A DNA stretch of 64,000 bases from contig OW818647.1 of the NCBI GenBank assembly GCA_942492855.1, positions 5,022,001 to 5,086,000 on the forward strand, written 5' to 3'. The translations under genes were made by a program, and so were the position numbers. Position 1 is the stretch's first letter, and every line of letters starts with the position of its first letter. Shown piece by piece: positions 45,760 through 53,637 of this stretch. The notes beneath the pieces are model-generated. The model did not search any database. It had not been told where the DNA came from and was given only the letters and a program-made list of their open reading frames with translations. Origin of the DNA: G963677485 sp942492855 (lineage in GTDB: Bacteria; Armatimonadota; HRBIN16).

Positions 45760-46767
45760 CTACGGATGTGTCTCCTTCAAATAGCCATCAATCTTTCGCA
45801 TATACTCTCGGTTGGCCGATTGGTCGAGTTTTTGCAGCCGTTCGACAGACCGAAACGCACCGGTGCCGGTACGATCACTCCAGAGCACGACGACTTCATG
45901 CAGAATCTGAAGCGGCAACACACTGATCGAAATGAACACCACCATCCAGGCCAGAAACCGCCGTGTCTCTCTATTCGCCAGGATGTAGTAGTCTTGGATG
46001 CGGTATTTACGGCTCAGCGTTGGGATGATAGCGGCCGAAATCAGGCAGCTCGCCACGATCAGCAACAGGCTGCGTTCTGCTAAATCCATGCGGAGGTCAT
46101 TCAAGTATCCGGATATCGCATATATCCCTATCACCCCTACCACGGGCAGCCAGTTGTACACCATCTCCGCCCATCGGCCTGGCACCGGAATGCCTTGAAG
46201 CTGGCAGTGCCGTTTGAACTCAAACCGGAGAGATATCCAGCCCACGATCAGCAGCAAAGGTGCCACATACTGCGTCCTACGCCAAACCGGTGTCACATCA
46301 TCCGCCCAGATGTGCAAGGCCGCAATCTGTGCCACGGTGAGAACCATGGCCGCCACCGCAAATCCGATTGCCAACCTCACCGGCTGATGAGGCCATACGA
46401 ACTCGGCCACGGACTTCCGCTTGATCCGGTACACGATCCACCAAACGAGATCACGGATCAGTGAAATGACCACCAGTAGTGCCATGCCAAAGCACAACCA
46501 TACCCATACCGCTTGCTGCTGTATCACGACGTTGATGGCATCCCATCCGATCCACTTGCCAGATGCTTGTTGATACTCTTTCCAGTATGAGACCGGCCAG
46601 AACACGTTATCGGTATATGACTCATCATCTGACTCGTCAACAGACACAGTTTTAGTCGGGGATATAACAGTGCTCCGTAAAACCTGATCTGCTGACCAGC
46701 CGTAATACTGCACGGCCACTTGACGGTGGTGCGAGGCTTGCTTGTCTGATAAAACCATCTTGACCAC
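45760..46767 (-). pseudogene. C-terminal membrane half of a TGA-split gene
   Basis: A 335-codon frame with about six membrane segments (VWVWLCFGMALLVVISLI, LAIGFAVAAMVLTVAQIAAL, YVAPLLLIVGWISL, WLPVVGVIGIYAISGY, LLLIVASCLISAAIIPTL, FLAWMVVFISISVLPLQIL). It is in the same frame as the 46786 gene; a single TGA at 46788-46786 separates them. Reading through gives GDVATAR-x-LLDIGSVVKMVLSDKQASHHRQVAV, which is helical and continuous in character. The ATG at 46759 or GTG upstream has no clear RBS. So this is most likely the second half of one gene inactivated by a nonsense change, or a readthrough product. Function unknown. Confidence 0.7.
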
Positions 46768-46785
46768 GGAACCGATATCCAGAAG

Positions 46786-47553
46786 TCATCGAGCGGTAGC
46801 TACATCGCCTTTTTGTACATAGTACCGTGCGGCAGTTACAATGGGTTCGAGTGATAGCTCATCCATCATCCCTATCCCGCCTCGTTCATGCTGGAGCCGC
46901 AATGTCTCATAGTGTTCTAGCAGCAAAGGGGAACGATGGGACGATTCGTTATCATCACCGCTATACTCATGTAGACGCAGTTGTTTCTGAAGGGCCAGTT
47001 GATACTGACGAACCCCCTTATGCAACTGTTTCCAGTCAGTCACCGCGAGATATCTGCGGATGGGTGAGTTACCATCTTTCCCGGGGGTATGCACATATAA
47101 CAACGAGCGTGAAAGCATGGCGTTAGCACTCAGCAGGTTATACAGCGCATTCGTCGGATCGATTTGCTCACCTTTCTTCATCAGCGTTAAGTAATCAGCC
47201 AGGTATTGCTTCTTGATTCTATTGTTCAGTCCATCAGCCATCTCCATTTTAGTTTTAATGGCTATCCTGGCAAACCGGATGCGGTCCGACGCACTACCCG
47301 ACCACTTCCTTGCAGCATATAACGCTTGCTTAGGATGCAGGGAGTCGTCAGCATTTGTGTGCCCGCACAGATCCCAGGACCGAATTCGCGGCCAGATCAC
47401 AGGTGAGTGACGGAGATAGTGATTGAGCGCAGAGGGCTGAACAGTGACCACTTTATCAACGATCCACTTCCGGTATACACCGCGATCCATCCAGAACAGG
47501 GACAGCAACAGTGCGGCCAGCACGAGGGAAATGCTGCGGATGTTGGGTTTCAT
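46786..47553 (-). CDS. N-terminal half of a TGA-split membrane-anchored protein
   Basis: A 255-residue protein with one N-terminal membrane segment (IRSISLVLAALLLSLFW) and a helical, TPR-like soluble part (KQALYAARKWSGSASDRIRFARIA; QIDPTNALYNLLSANAM; IVTAARYYVQKGDVATAR). It ends at TGA in the middle of a helix that continues in frame into the 45760 half. ATG 47553 has AAGGAG 7 nt upstream; an in-frame start 18 nt earlier is less likely. The same upstream element precedes the 44102 gene. The joined product would be about 596 residues. Function unknown. Confidence 0.72.
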   Translation of the reverse strand: MKPNIRSISLVLAALLLSLFWMDRGVYRKWIVDKVVTVQPSALNHYLRHSPVIWPRIRSWDLCGHTNADDSLHPKQALYAARKWSGSASDRIRFARIAIKTKMEMADGLNNRIKKQYLADYLTLMKKGEQIDPTNALYNLLSANAMLSRSLLYVHTPGKDGNSPIRRYLAVTDWKQLHKGVRQYQLALQKQLRLHEYSGDDNESSHRSPLLLEHYETLRLQHERGGIGMMDELSLEPIVTAARYYVQKGDVATAR

Positions 47554-47580
47554 AGTAAGCTCCTTTTGCATCAGGCATCA

Positions 47581-47639
47581 TCGCCTGCTTAGCTAGAGTA
47601 TACCCTCGTTTTTATGATAAACATGTGGTTTACGGAAAT
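47581..47639 (-). promoter_or_regulatory. Conserved upstream element B
   Basis: Second copy of the element at 45395-45454, aligned over about 60 bp with one small length difference. TATACT is at 47597-47602, preceded by AAAAACGAGGG. It begins 28 nt before the ATG of the 47553 gene. Confidence 0.55.
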
Positions 47640-47647
47640 TTGCCACT

Positions 47648-47722
47648 GACAAGTAGGATGAGTAGGACGAGTAGGAAACGAGGGGTAAGCAAAGGGCACC
47701 CACAGGGGGGTGCCCCTACAAA
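47648..47722. repeat. GACAAGTAGGATGAGTAGG repeat and CTAC-type palindrome
   Basis: 47648-47672 repeats 38136-38160 with one change. GGGCACCC (47694-47701) and GGGTGCCC (47708-47715) form a hairpin followed by CCTAC, a member of the palindrome family seen at 20-315. Confidence 0.65.
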
Positions 47723-47726
47723 AGCG

Positions 47727-48464
47727 TTACCCCGCCGGCTTGCACAGCCAGTCGAACAGCCGCTGGAAGCCCACGACCTCGTGCGACAGCTCCTCGGGAT
47801 GGAACTGCACTGCCAGGATGGGACGGCCGTCAGCCGCCTCCAGCCCCTCGATCACACCATCGGCTGCCACCGCGTTCACCGTCAGCCCATCGGCCACTCG
47901 GTCTACGCTCTGGTGGTGCCAACTGTTCACCGCCGACAGATCGTCACCCATCACACTGGACAACAACGTATCCGGCGTCACGCTCACGCTGTGAAGCAGC
48001 ACAGGTGCGTAACCCCCGGCATAGTGCTTCACGGAGCTTCCGATCTGCGTGGGTATGTCCTGCACAAGCGTGCCGCCCATCGCCACGTTCAACATCTGAA
48101 TACCACGGCAAATTCCAAGCACAGGAATCCCCCGCCGCAAGGCGGCTTGAAGGGCCAGATCCTCCATCGTATCACGCAACGGGTCTTGGCCTGCGCTCAT
48201 GCGGTGCGGCTCCTGACCGTATCGCAGCGAAAGCACGTCGCCTCCACCGCTCAGAAGCAGACCATCCACACGCTCCATCAGCGCATTGATGGCATCGGCC
48301 CCCGCCAGGTAGGGCAGCAGCACAGGACAGCCGCCCGCTCGGATGACAGAGTGCAGGTAGTTGACGTTGCACCCGCTCCACACATTCTGAGTCTCATTGT
48401 TGCCGCTGAGCGGAAGGTTCACCCTCCCAGAAGTAATGGCGATAATTGGGGTAGACAAACTCAT
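47727..48464 (-). CDS. Class I amidotransferase-like peptidase C26 (PuuD-like)
   Basis: A 245-residue gamma-glutamyl hydrolase-like protein. It opens TPIIAITSGRVNLPL. VDGLLLSGGGDV leads to the nucleophile in PVLGICRGIQMLNVAMGG; the His and Glu of the triad are in AVQFHPEEL. This fits peptidase C26, such as gamma-glutamyl-GABA hydrolase. It follows a GCS2-type ligase gene after a hairpin, so it may remove or turn over a gamma-glutamyl group that the ligase makes; this is inference. Confidence 0.87.
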   Translation of the reverse strand: MSLSTPIIAITSGRVNLPLSGNNETQNVWSGCNVNYLHSVIRAGGCPVLLPYLAGADAINALMERVDGLLLSGGGDVLSLRYGQEPHRMSAGQDPLRDTMEDLALQAALRRGIPVLGICRGIQMLNVAMGGTLVQDIPTQIGSSVKHYAGGYAPVLLHSVSVTPDTLLSSVMGDDLSAVNSWHHQSVDRVADGLTVNAVAADGVIEGLEAADGRPILAVQFHPEELSHEVVGFQRLFDWLCKPAG

Positions 48465-48482
48465 TAGTAGACACCTTTTGTA

Positions 48483-48538
48483 TTAAAGCGGCCCGGCACC
48501 GCCTGGTTATTGCGCGAAACTCCAGGAGGGCCGGGCCG
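48483..48538 (-). terminator. Hairpin between ligase and C26 genes
   Basis: CGGCCCGGC (48489-48497) pairs with GCCGGGCCG (48530-48538), with an inner CCTGG/CCAGG stem. On the minus strand it is followed by CTTTAAT. It may reduce transcription into the C26 gene. Confidence 0.6.
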
Positions 48539-48545
48539 TGGAAGC

Positions 48546-49766
48546 CTAGCGGGTACGGCTCAGCCGCGGTCCGCGTGAGCCGGTCACCACTCTGTCGATC
48601 ATGCCATTGGCAATCAGCCTCTGAATGACCTCCTCGGTGTCTGGCCCGGAAAGATGCATCACGTCACGCAGGCGGTAAAAGTGAGTATCTTCACCCACCA
48701 ACGCGAGGTGCTCTTCCAGAACGGTGTCTTCGTTGACGGCAGCCGCAGCTTCTTTCGGCGACGCCGATTCCAGATATTGGTCGAACGCTTCCCAGTGTCT
48801 CGCAATTTTACTATACACCGAGTTGTACTGGTACAGCTCGGGATAGCGCGATCCTAGCTCCATGAACAGGTCAGCCTGGCAGGTTCGCTTCGTGATCATG
48901 GTGTTAATCAAGCCGAGATCGGAGACCGTAGCCCCGAGGTCAGCAAGCTGGGCCTCGCATTCCTGAAGCATCTGTTGCAGCACATCCGCCACTGTCCGCT
49001 CCTGCCCGTCGACGATGAATGTCGCCTGCATGCCATGCTTCGCCGCCGCCCAGCGATTGAGCAGACCCTCACGGTATTGCTGCCGGTTGGGTTTGAATCC
49101 GGGCTGCAGTTTGGTCGCCATGCAGTGGACATAGGCTGCCACGAAGGTACAGTATTCGGCCATGAACCGGCGCGAACTCGCACAGTCGCCAATCCGAACC
49201 TCTATGGTTGGCAGATTGTATAGCTTCGGGCAGACGTCCATACCCCATGCTGACTGCGACGTCTCCGGGTCCCGAATGGTGTTCGGAACGGTGCAATAAT
49301 GGGCCATAAACTGCACGCGATGGCTTTTGTACTCATCCCTGTGTCGGTGCACAGAAGGTGAATTCGCGGCCAGTGCGGCAAAAGCAGGCACCACGCCGAA
49401 AAGGTGGTTCTCCAGATGGATGGCCGCCGCTTCGTCATGGATGGTGCCCACATGCACATGCGCACTATGGAACATCGGCTCCATGGGCGTGGAACCGGCA
49501 GGAAAGAGCTGAAGCTCATATTCGGCAAGGAGCTGCGTGGTGTTGTCAGTGAGCAACTGGATATTCGTCCACACCTCGTCCAGACTATGGTTCACACCCA
49601 GTCCAAACTCCAGCGAGTTCCAGTCCACATGCACAGGTAGATCAAGCTTGCGCTTAAGCTGACCGGCGAAACCCATCAACTTCCCGGTATCGACGGCCCG
49701 CTCCAGGCGGTCCATCACCATAATCTCCCAGTCTGCACTGAAAGTTTTAGGATCGAAGATGCTCAT
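48546..49766 (-). CDS. GCS2-family (glutamate-cysteine ligase-like) carboxylate-amine ligase
   Basis: A 406-residue protein with features of the GCS2/YbdK ligase superfamily, which joins a carboxylate (usually the gamma-carboxyl of Glu) to an amine using ATP. Seen are ADWEIMVMDRLER at the start (the E-x-E-like metal-binding segment of the family, here less canonical), HSAHVHVGTIHDEAAAIHLENHL, VPAFAALAANSPSVHRHRDEYKSHRVQF and LPTIEVRIGDCASSRRFMAEYCTFVAAYVH. The last 60 residues resemble a winged-helix or dimer part. ATGA overlap with the 49763 gene. Amine acceptor unknown. Confidence 0.75.
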   Translation of the reverse strand: MSIFDPKTFSADWEIMVMDRLERAVDTGKLMGFAGQLKRKLDLPVHVDWNSLEFGLGVNHSLDEVWTNIQLLTDNTTQLLAEYELQLFPAGSTPMEPMFHSAHVHVGTIHDEAAAIHLENHLFGVVPAFAALAANSPSVHRHRDEYKSHRVQFMAHYCTVPNTIRDPETSQSAWGMDVCPKLYNLPTIEVRIGDCASSRRFMAEYCTFVAAYVHCMATKLQPGFKPNRQQYREGLLNRWAAAKHGMQATFIVDGQERTVADVLQQMLQECEAQLADLGATVSDLGLINTMITKRTCQADLFMELGSRYPELYQYNSVYSKIARHWEAFDQYLESASPKEAAAAVNEDTVLEEHLALVGEDTHFYRLRDVMHLSGPDTEEVIQRLIANGMIDRVVTGSRGPRLSRTR

Positions 49767-51322
49767 TTTGCCACCTCACTGCCAGGGATATCATCGACTT
49801 CCACCTCGATGGAACTGTCTAGTGCGGCCGCGAATTGAGCGGTTGCGATCTGAACCTCACCCACTCCTGGGATCGGAACACTCCGCAACAACAGCTCCTG
49901 CTGCTGTCCGGCACATTTCACCACGGCAGAGGCCCCCTCGCGGCTCTTCAGCCGGGCTACAATGCCGACCATCAACTGGCCATCATCGCTGACTCCACGG
50001 CAAGCCACCCAGGCACCGGCATCGCCGGCCCCGCATTGCTCACCGAAGGCAAACGCGACCGTCTGCCCCAGCCCGCCGGTTGGACCCACAAGCTGATCGC
50101 TCATGTGCCACTCCACGCTTAAGCAGCCCGCATAGGTCGTATGCTGCTGGCACTGGCAGTGGTCGGGGTTCATCAACACCAGGGTCATCTGCTGTCGGAT
50201 AGGGTGTTCGACCACCATCCACCCGGCATCCAGCTTCTTACCGTTCCCGTGCGAATTCTCATAGGCCTTAGCCAATCGAAGTGACACGAAACGGCCATCC
50301 TCAATCGTCGACAAACGGCTTTGCAGCACGCCTGAGCCATCGGTGACGCTAGATATATGTCCATACAGCTTGAGTGATTCCACGCTGTTGATGGGAACCT
50401 GCACACCCTCTGCCGGCTTATCAAGGGGCTGACGTGCGTATTCACGCCGCCAGATGAGCAACGGAGCCCAGTCGGGCAGTTGGCAGTTGACCAGACTGCG
50501 CAGCCGCAGCCCCTCATTTAACATCCCTTCCAGCCGGACTTGAGGACCTTCACTCCCCGTATCTCCGCTGATGGATTTCGCCTGGATGGCGTCCAATCCA
50601 CCCAGGGCTCCCCAGCCCTGGCCGATACCGTCGTAGTATCCGCCGAACTGCAAGTCGCTCTGCACCGTTTGCTCAGGTTTCGTGAGGTGCTCCTGCTCGC
50701 GCAGCAGTTCCTTCACTCCACACAGTCCGCCAGCATAACAGTTCGGGTTGATGTCGGCTTGCAGCCACCGGCCGCGCAGCCGAACATATTCGCCCTGCGG
50801 CTGCTTAACATGCTGCCACACCGGCCCCTGAGGAGGCAGTACCACGCACTGCTCGTGAAGTTTCTCAACCTCAACGTCAATCACAACAGGCGCCTGAAGC
50901 ATCTTCACCGCCTGGCTGATATCTACCTCAGCGGTGATTTTCTCGTCGTTTATCTCGAATTTTCCGGTCAGCTCCCAGCCGTTGAGCTTGATGGTGTATG
51001 CGGGCGGATCGCCCTCTTTCCACCAGCGCAGCGACATACTGAGCTTTTCCGGGATATCATGAACCACACCGCACGGCGTCACTTCAAGCGGGGTGAGCCA
51101 TGGACGGCTCTCCTCAATGCTCAACACCAGGCTATCACCGGGGTGCCCTATCTCACGGAGGTCGTGAACCCGCCTTTCTACCTTAAGCGTCTGGTCCTTG
51201 ATCCACTCTGGCGAAGCAGACCGGTTAGGGAGAACGCAAATGGGTTTGAAGGCAATGCTGTATTGGTCGGTTTGGCCCTCGATGGGGTCGACGCTGACCA
51301 AGCGTCCTAACAGTGCTTTCAC
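49763..51322 (-). CDS. Unknown 519-residue protein coupled to GCS2-like ligase
   Basis: I do not recognise this protein. It looks soluble and rich in beta strands (VVIDVEVEKLHEQCVVLPPQGPVW; YVRLRGRWLQADINPNCYAGG; LVLMNPDHCQCQQHTTYAGCLSVEW) with a His/Cys-rich stretch that may bind metal. No signal peptide. GTG start at 51322 with AAAGGGG about 11 nt before. Its stop overlaps the ligase start (ATGA), so they are made together and probably act on the same pathway. A short minus-strand frame from 51410 overlaps the start; see findings. Confidence 0.7.
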   Translation of the reverse strand: MKALLGRLVSVDPIEGQTDQYSIAFKPICVLPNRSASPEWIKDQTLKVERRVHDLREIGHPGDSLVLSIEESRPWLTPLEVTPCGVVHDIPEKLSMSLRWWKEGDPPAYTIKLNGWELTGKFEINDEKITAEVDISQAVKMLQAPVVIDVEVEKLHEQCVVLPPQGPVWQHVKQPQGEYVRLRGRWLQADINPNCYAGGLCGVKELLREQEHLTKPEQTVQSDLQFGGYYDGIGQGWGALGGLDAIQAKSISGDTGSEGPQVRLEGMLNEGLRLRSLVNCQLPDWAPLLIWRREYARQPLDKPAEGVQVPINSVESLKLYGHISSVTDGSGVLQSRLSTIEDGRFVSLRLAKAYENSHGNGKKLDAGWMVVEHPIRQQMTLVLMNPDHCQCQQHTTYAGCLSVEWHMSDQLVGPTGGLGQTVAFAFGEQCGAGDAGAWVACRGVSDDGQLMVGIVARLKSREGASAVVKCAGQQQELLLRSVPIPGVGEVQIATAQFAAALDSSIEVEVDDIPGSEVAK

Positions 51323-51782
51323 TGTATTCCATGCCCCTTTCTATTGCATCACTGCAAACGATAGGACGGCCACTGCACTCGCATCTGGCCGTAATAGCAA
51401 TAATTGGCATCCCGTACAGCTCTACGGAACACCGGGTGACGGTAATGTGGGGTCGTGAGGTGGGCCACAAAGGTCACGTAAACAGTATCATATCACGGAA
51501 TTGATGTGAAATCAATACTTGTTGGCGAAGCACCATATTCGGGTACACTTAGGGCGCATCAAGGGACACAGTTATATGGATCGCATGTCATGGAGATACC
51601 GTGTCAGCATCCTGTTTTTAAATTGAGCCTTGATGATTCAATGGGAAGGATCCATTGCAGATAGCGGACAACGAAAAGGGTGATAGGAGGTGGCCGGATT
51701 TCATCTCGAGGCAATAAGAATGATTGCTAGAGAGCTTCCTGTTACTAATCAGCAAAAAACCAAACATACGAAGGGGTACCCA

Positions 51783-52943
51783 ATGAGTACTGCACATGAT
51801 CACGTTACGAAGTTATCACCATCGCAGAGGAAACTGTATGCAGTCGGCATAGCAGTCGCAGTTGGTGTGATCGCTCTCGGGTATGCGTTGACGAGAAACA
51901 TCCGAACTCCAATGGAATCCAAATATACGATAGAACAAAGTATAGGGCAAATTGCATCTGGCTTAGAAGTAACAGGACAGTCATTAGCTAAAGAGCTCAA
52001 CTTACCAATGGATGCTCCTCGAAAAGAACCTCTACAATCATTAGGCATCACGCAAGATAAGCTGGATGTTGCGGCAGGCCATCTTAAATCGCATGAACCA
52101 TCCAACCTGACATACTTTGTGTATATAGCAATTGTTGCGTTTGGGCTACTGTATCTAGTCCGGCTAGGACGACCTGATGGTTCACCGGTAGTTGAACGAA
52201 ATCACTGGTATAACCGCACTCCTTATATCGTCGCTCTCACCGTAGCGGTCGTTCTCTCAGGATTCGTCCTTGGAAAATCACCTAACCCTATGGAGAGTTT
52301 TGTGAAGGTGTTCAAGGCCATGGTGGGCCTTTACCCATCTGTATGGGTACAACTGTTATGGTTCGCATTCTTTATCGTGCTGGTCATCGTTGGGAACAAA
52401 CTGGTCTGTGGCTGGGGCTGTCCGTTTGGAGCCATTCAAGAGCTGATTTACAGCGTTCCTGTTCTTCGTAAGTTGAAGAAAAAGAAGCTGCCTTTTTTGT
52501 TTACCAACACAGTAAGGGTTCTGCTATTTTTAGTAAGTTTAGGATTGCTGTTCGGTATAATTGACAAACAGAGGGGGTTTGTTGCTTACCACTTGGTCAA
52601 CCCATTTAACATGTTTGATCTGAAATTCGAGACAACATCGATCGCGCTTGTGGTAATTATCACATTGCTGATCTCTGTTGTTTCATATCGGCCTTTCTGC
52701 CACATCATCTGTCCTTTTGGATTAGTCTCATGGATCGCTGAGAAGTTCAGCATGGCCAAGGTACGCATTAATCGTGCGAAATGCACGAGTTGCGGAAGCT
52801 GTGCTCGGGCATGTCCATCTGAAGCGGCTTTGGGAATTCTACAGCAGAAAAAGCTGCCTTCTGACTGTTTCAGTTGTGGACGATGCTTGAATGTATGTCC
52901 GGAGGATGCGATTAAATACAGTTTCAAGGAGGAAAAACAATAA
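51783..52943 (+). CDS. NapH-type membrane polyferredoxin (4Fe-4S)
   Basis: A 386-residue inner-membrane iron-sulfur protein of the NapH/RdxA/MauN kind that carries electrons between membrane donors and periplasmic or cytosolic partners. It has an N-terminal anchor (AVGIAVAVGVIALGYAL), an approximately 80-residue loop, further membrane helices, the paired motifs CGWGCPFGAIQE and CHIICPFGLVSW, then two ferredoxin clusters CTSCGSCARACPSEA and CFSCGRCLNVCPED. ATG 51783 has AAGGGG 7 nt upstream. No partner enzyme is adjacent. The region 51411-51782 otherwise shows no gene. Confidence 0.88.
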   Translation: MSTAHDHVTKLSPSQRKLYAVGIAVAVGVIALGYALTRNIRTPMESKYTIEQSIGQIASGLEVTGQSLAKELNLPMDAPRKEPLQSLGITQDKLDVAAGHLKSHEPSNLTYFVYIAIVAFGLLYLVRLGRPDGSPVVERNHWYNRTPYIVALTVAVVLSGFVLGKSPNPMESFVKVFKAMVGLYPSVWVQLLWFAFFIVLVIVGNKLVCGWGCPFGAIQELIYSVPVLRKLKKKKLPFLFTNTVRVLLFLVSLGLLFGIIDKQRGFVAYHLVNPFNMFDLKFETTSIALVVIITLLISVVSYRPFCHIICPFGLVSWIAEKFSMAKVRINRAKCTSCGSCARACPSEAALGILQQKKLPSDCFSCGRCLNVCPEDAIKYSFKEEKQ

Positions 52944-53140
52944 AGTCTGGTTACGACTCAGCTCAGGTAATGGATATACGTCATTAGCGACGGGTTCGGC
53001 TATCCGCCAGACCGGCGCGGTCTAGAGCCCTCTTTTGTAGCTAGCCTACTGACAGACCGCCCCGGACCGCGTTCCGGCGGGCGGGGGACTAAACCCTGTT
53101 AATTTCCCACAAATGAGTAACAGGTATACGGCCTCCGATT

Positions 53141-53293
53141 CCGCGGCATAAATTATTGACCTGCCAAGCCTGCTGAAGCAGTCTGGGGGCCGTCACCATA
53201 AATTTCCCGCACACTGACTGGGCGGAGCCCTGCAGCCTGCTTCAGCAGGCTTGGCAGGTCAATAGCCATGTGCTTTAGCGCGTGGTGTCGCGG
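53141..53293. repeat. Dispersed inverted-repeat element, copy 3
   Basis: Inverted copy of the element at 12555-12696. Its right arm (GGTCAATAGCCATGTGCTTTAGCGCG) matches the left arm there. Its left arm CCGCGGCATAAAT-TATTGAC lacks about 9 bases present in copy 2. AAGCCTGCTGAAGCAG palindromes are inside. The flank CAGGTATACGGCCTCCGATT also matches the flank at 12691-12716, inverted. Confidence 0.75.
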
Positions 53294-53339
53294 TATGTGT
53301 AGATTTACATCGCACGACCCAATCTGTATTTGGGGGTAT

Positions 53340-53610
53340 TAGACTGGGTGACTAAACCCGCGGCACGATGGCTGGAAACCTGCGATCTTCGACACGCACA
53401 TTGGGGTTTCTGATGGCCACAAGGGCCATCCATACGGAATACCCGGAGCGTCAGCTCCTAATTAGCATTTCCTTTCCCTTCGCATCCGAACCCATCCGTG
53501 TAATCTGTGTAATCCGTGGTTCAGACAATTACCAGCGCGGTCTGGCGGTTAGCCCTCCCTCTCCATCCGAACCCATCCGTGTAATCCGCGGTTTAGACAA
53601 TCCGGGCATC
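53340..53610. repeat. Patchwork of dispersed repeats
   Basis: GTGACTAAACCCGCGGCA (53348-53365) recurs inverted at 12509 and 30422. A GATGGCCACAAGGGCCATCCATACG palindrome lies near 53412. Two inverted copies of the CCGTGTAATCTGTGTAATCCGTGG phrase with TCAGACAAT stand at 53495-53527 and 53577-53600. No gene in 52944-53637. Confidence 0.7.
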
Positions 53611-53637
53611 TGACGGGTTCGGCTACCTACATACCCC

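Noticed and set aside
46759..46767. Independent start for the membrane half at 46767
   Set aside because: No RBS, and the sequence directly upstream continues the same helix in the same frame up to the TGA.
4009..46788. TGA reassigned to an amino acid in this organism
   Set aside because: Many well-supported genes here stop at TGA, often in ATGA overlaps, so only local nonsense or readthrough is possible.
47625..48467. 280-codon plus-strand frame opposite the C26 gene
   Set aside because: The minus-strand protein has the full C26 motifs; this frame is a His/Gln-rich shadow beginning in a repeat.
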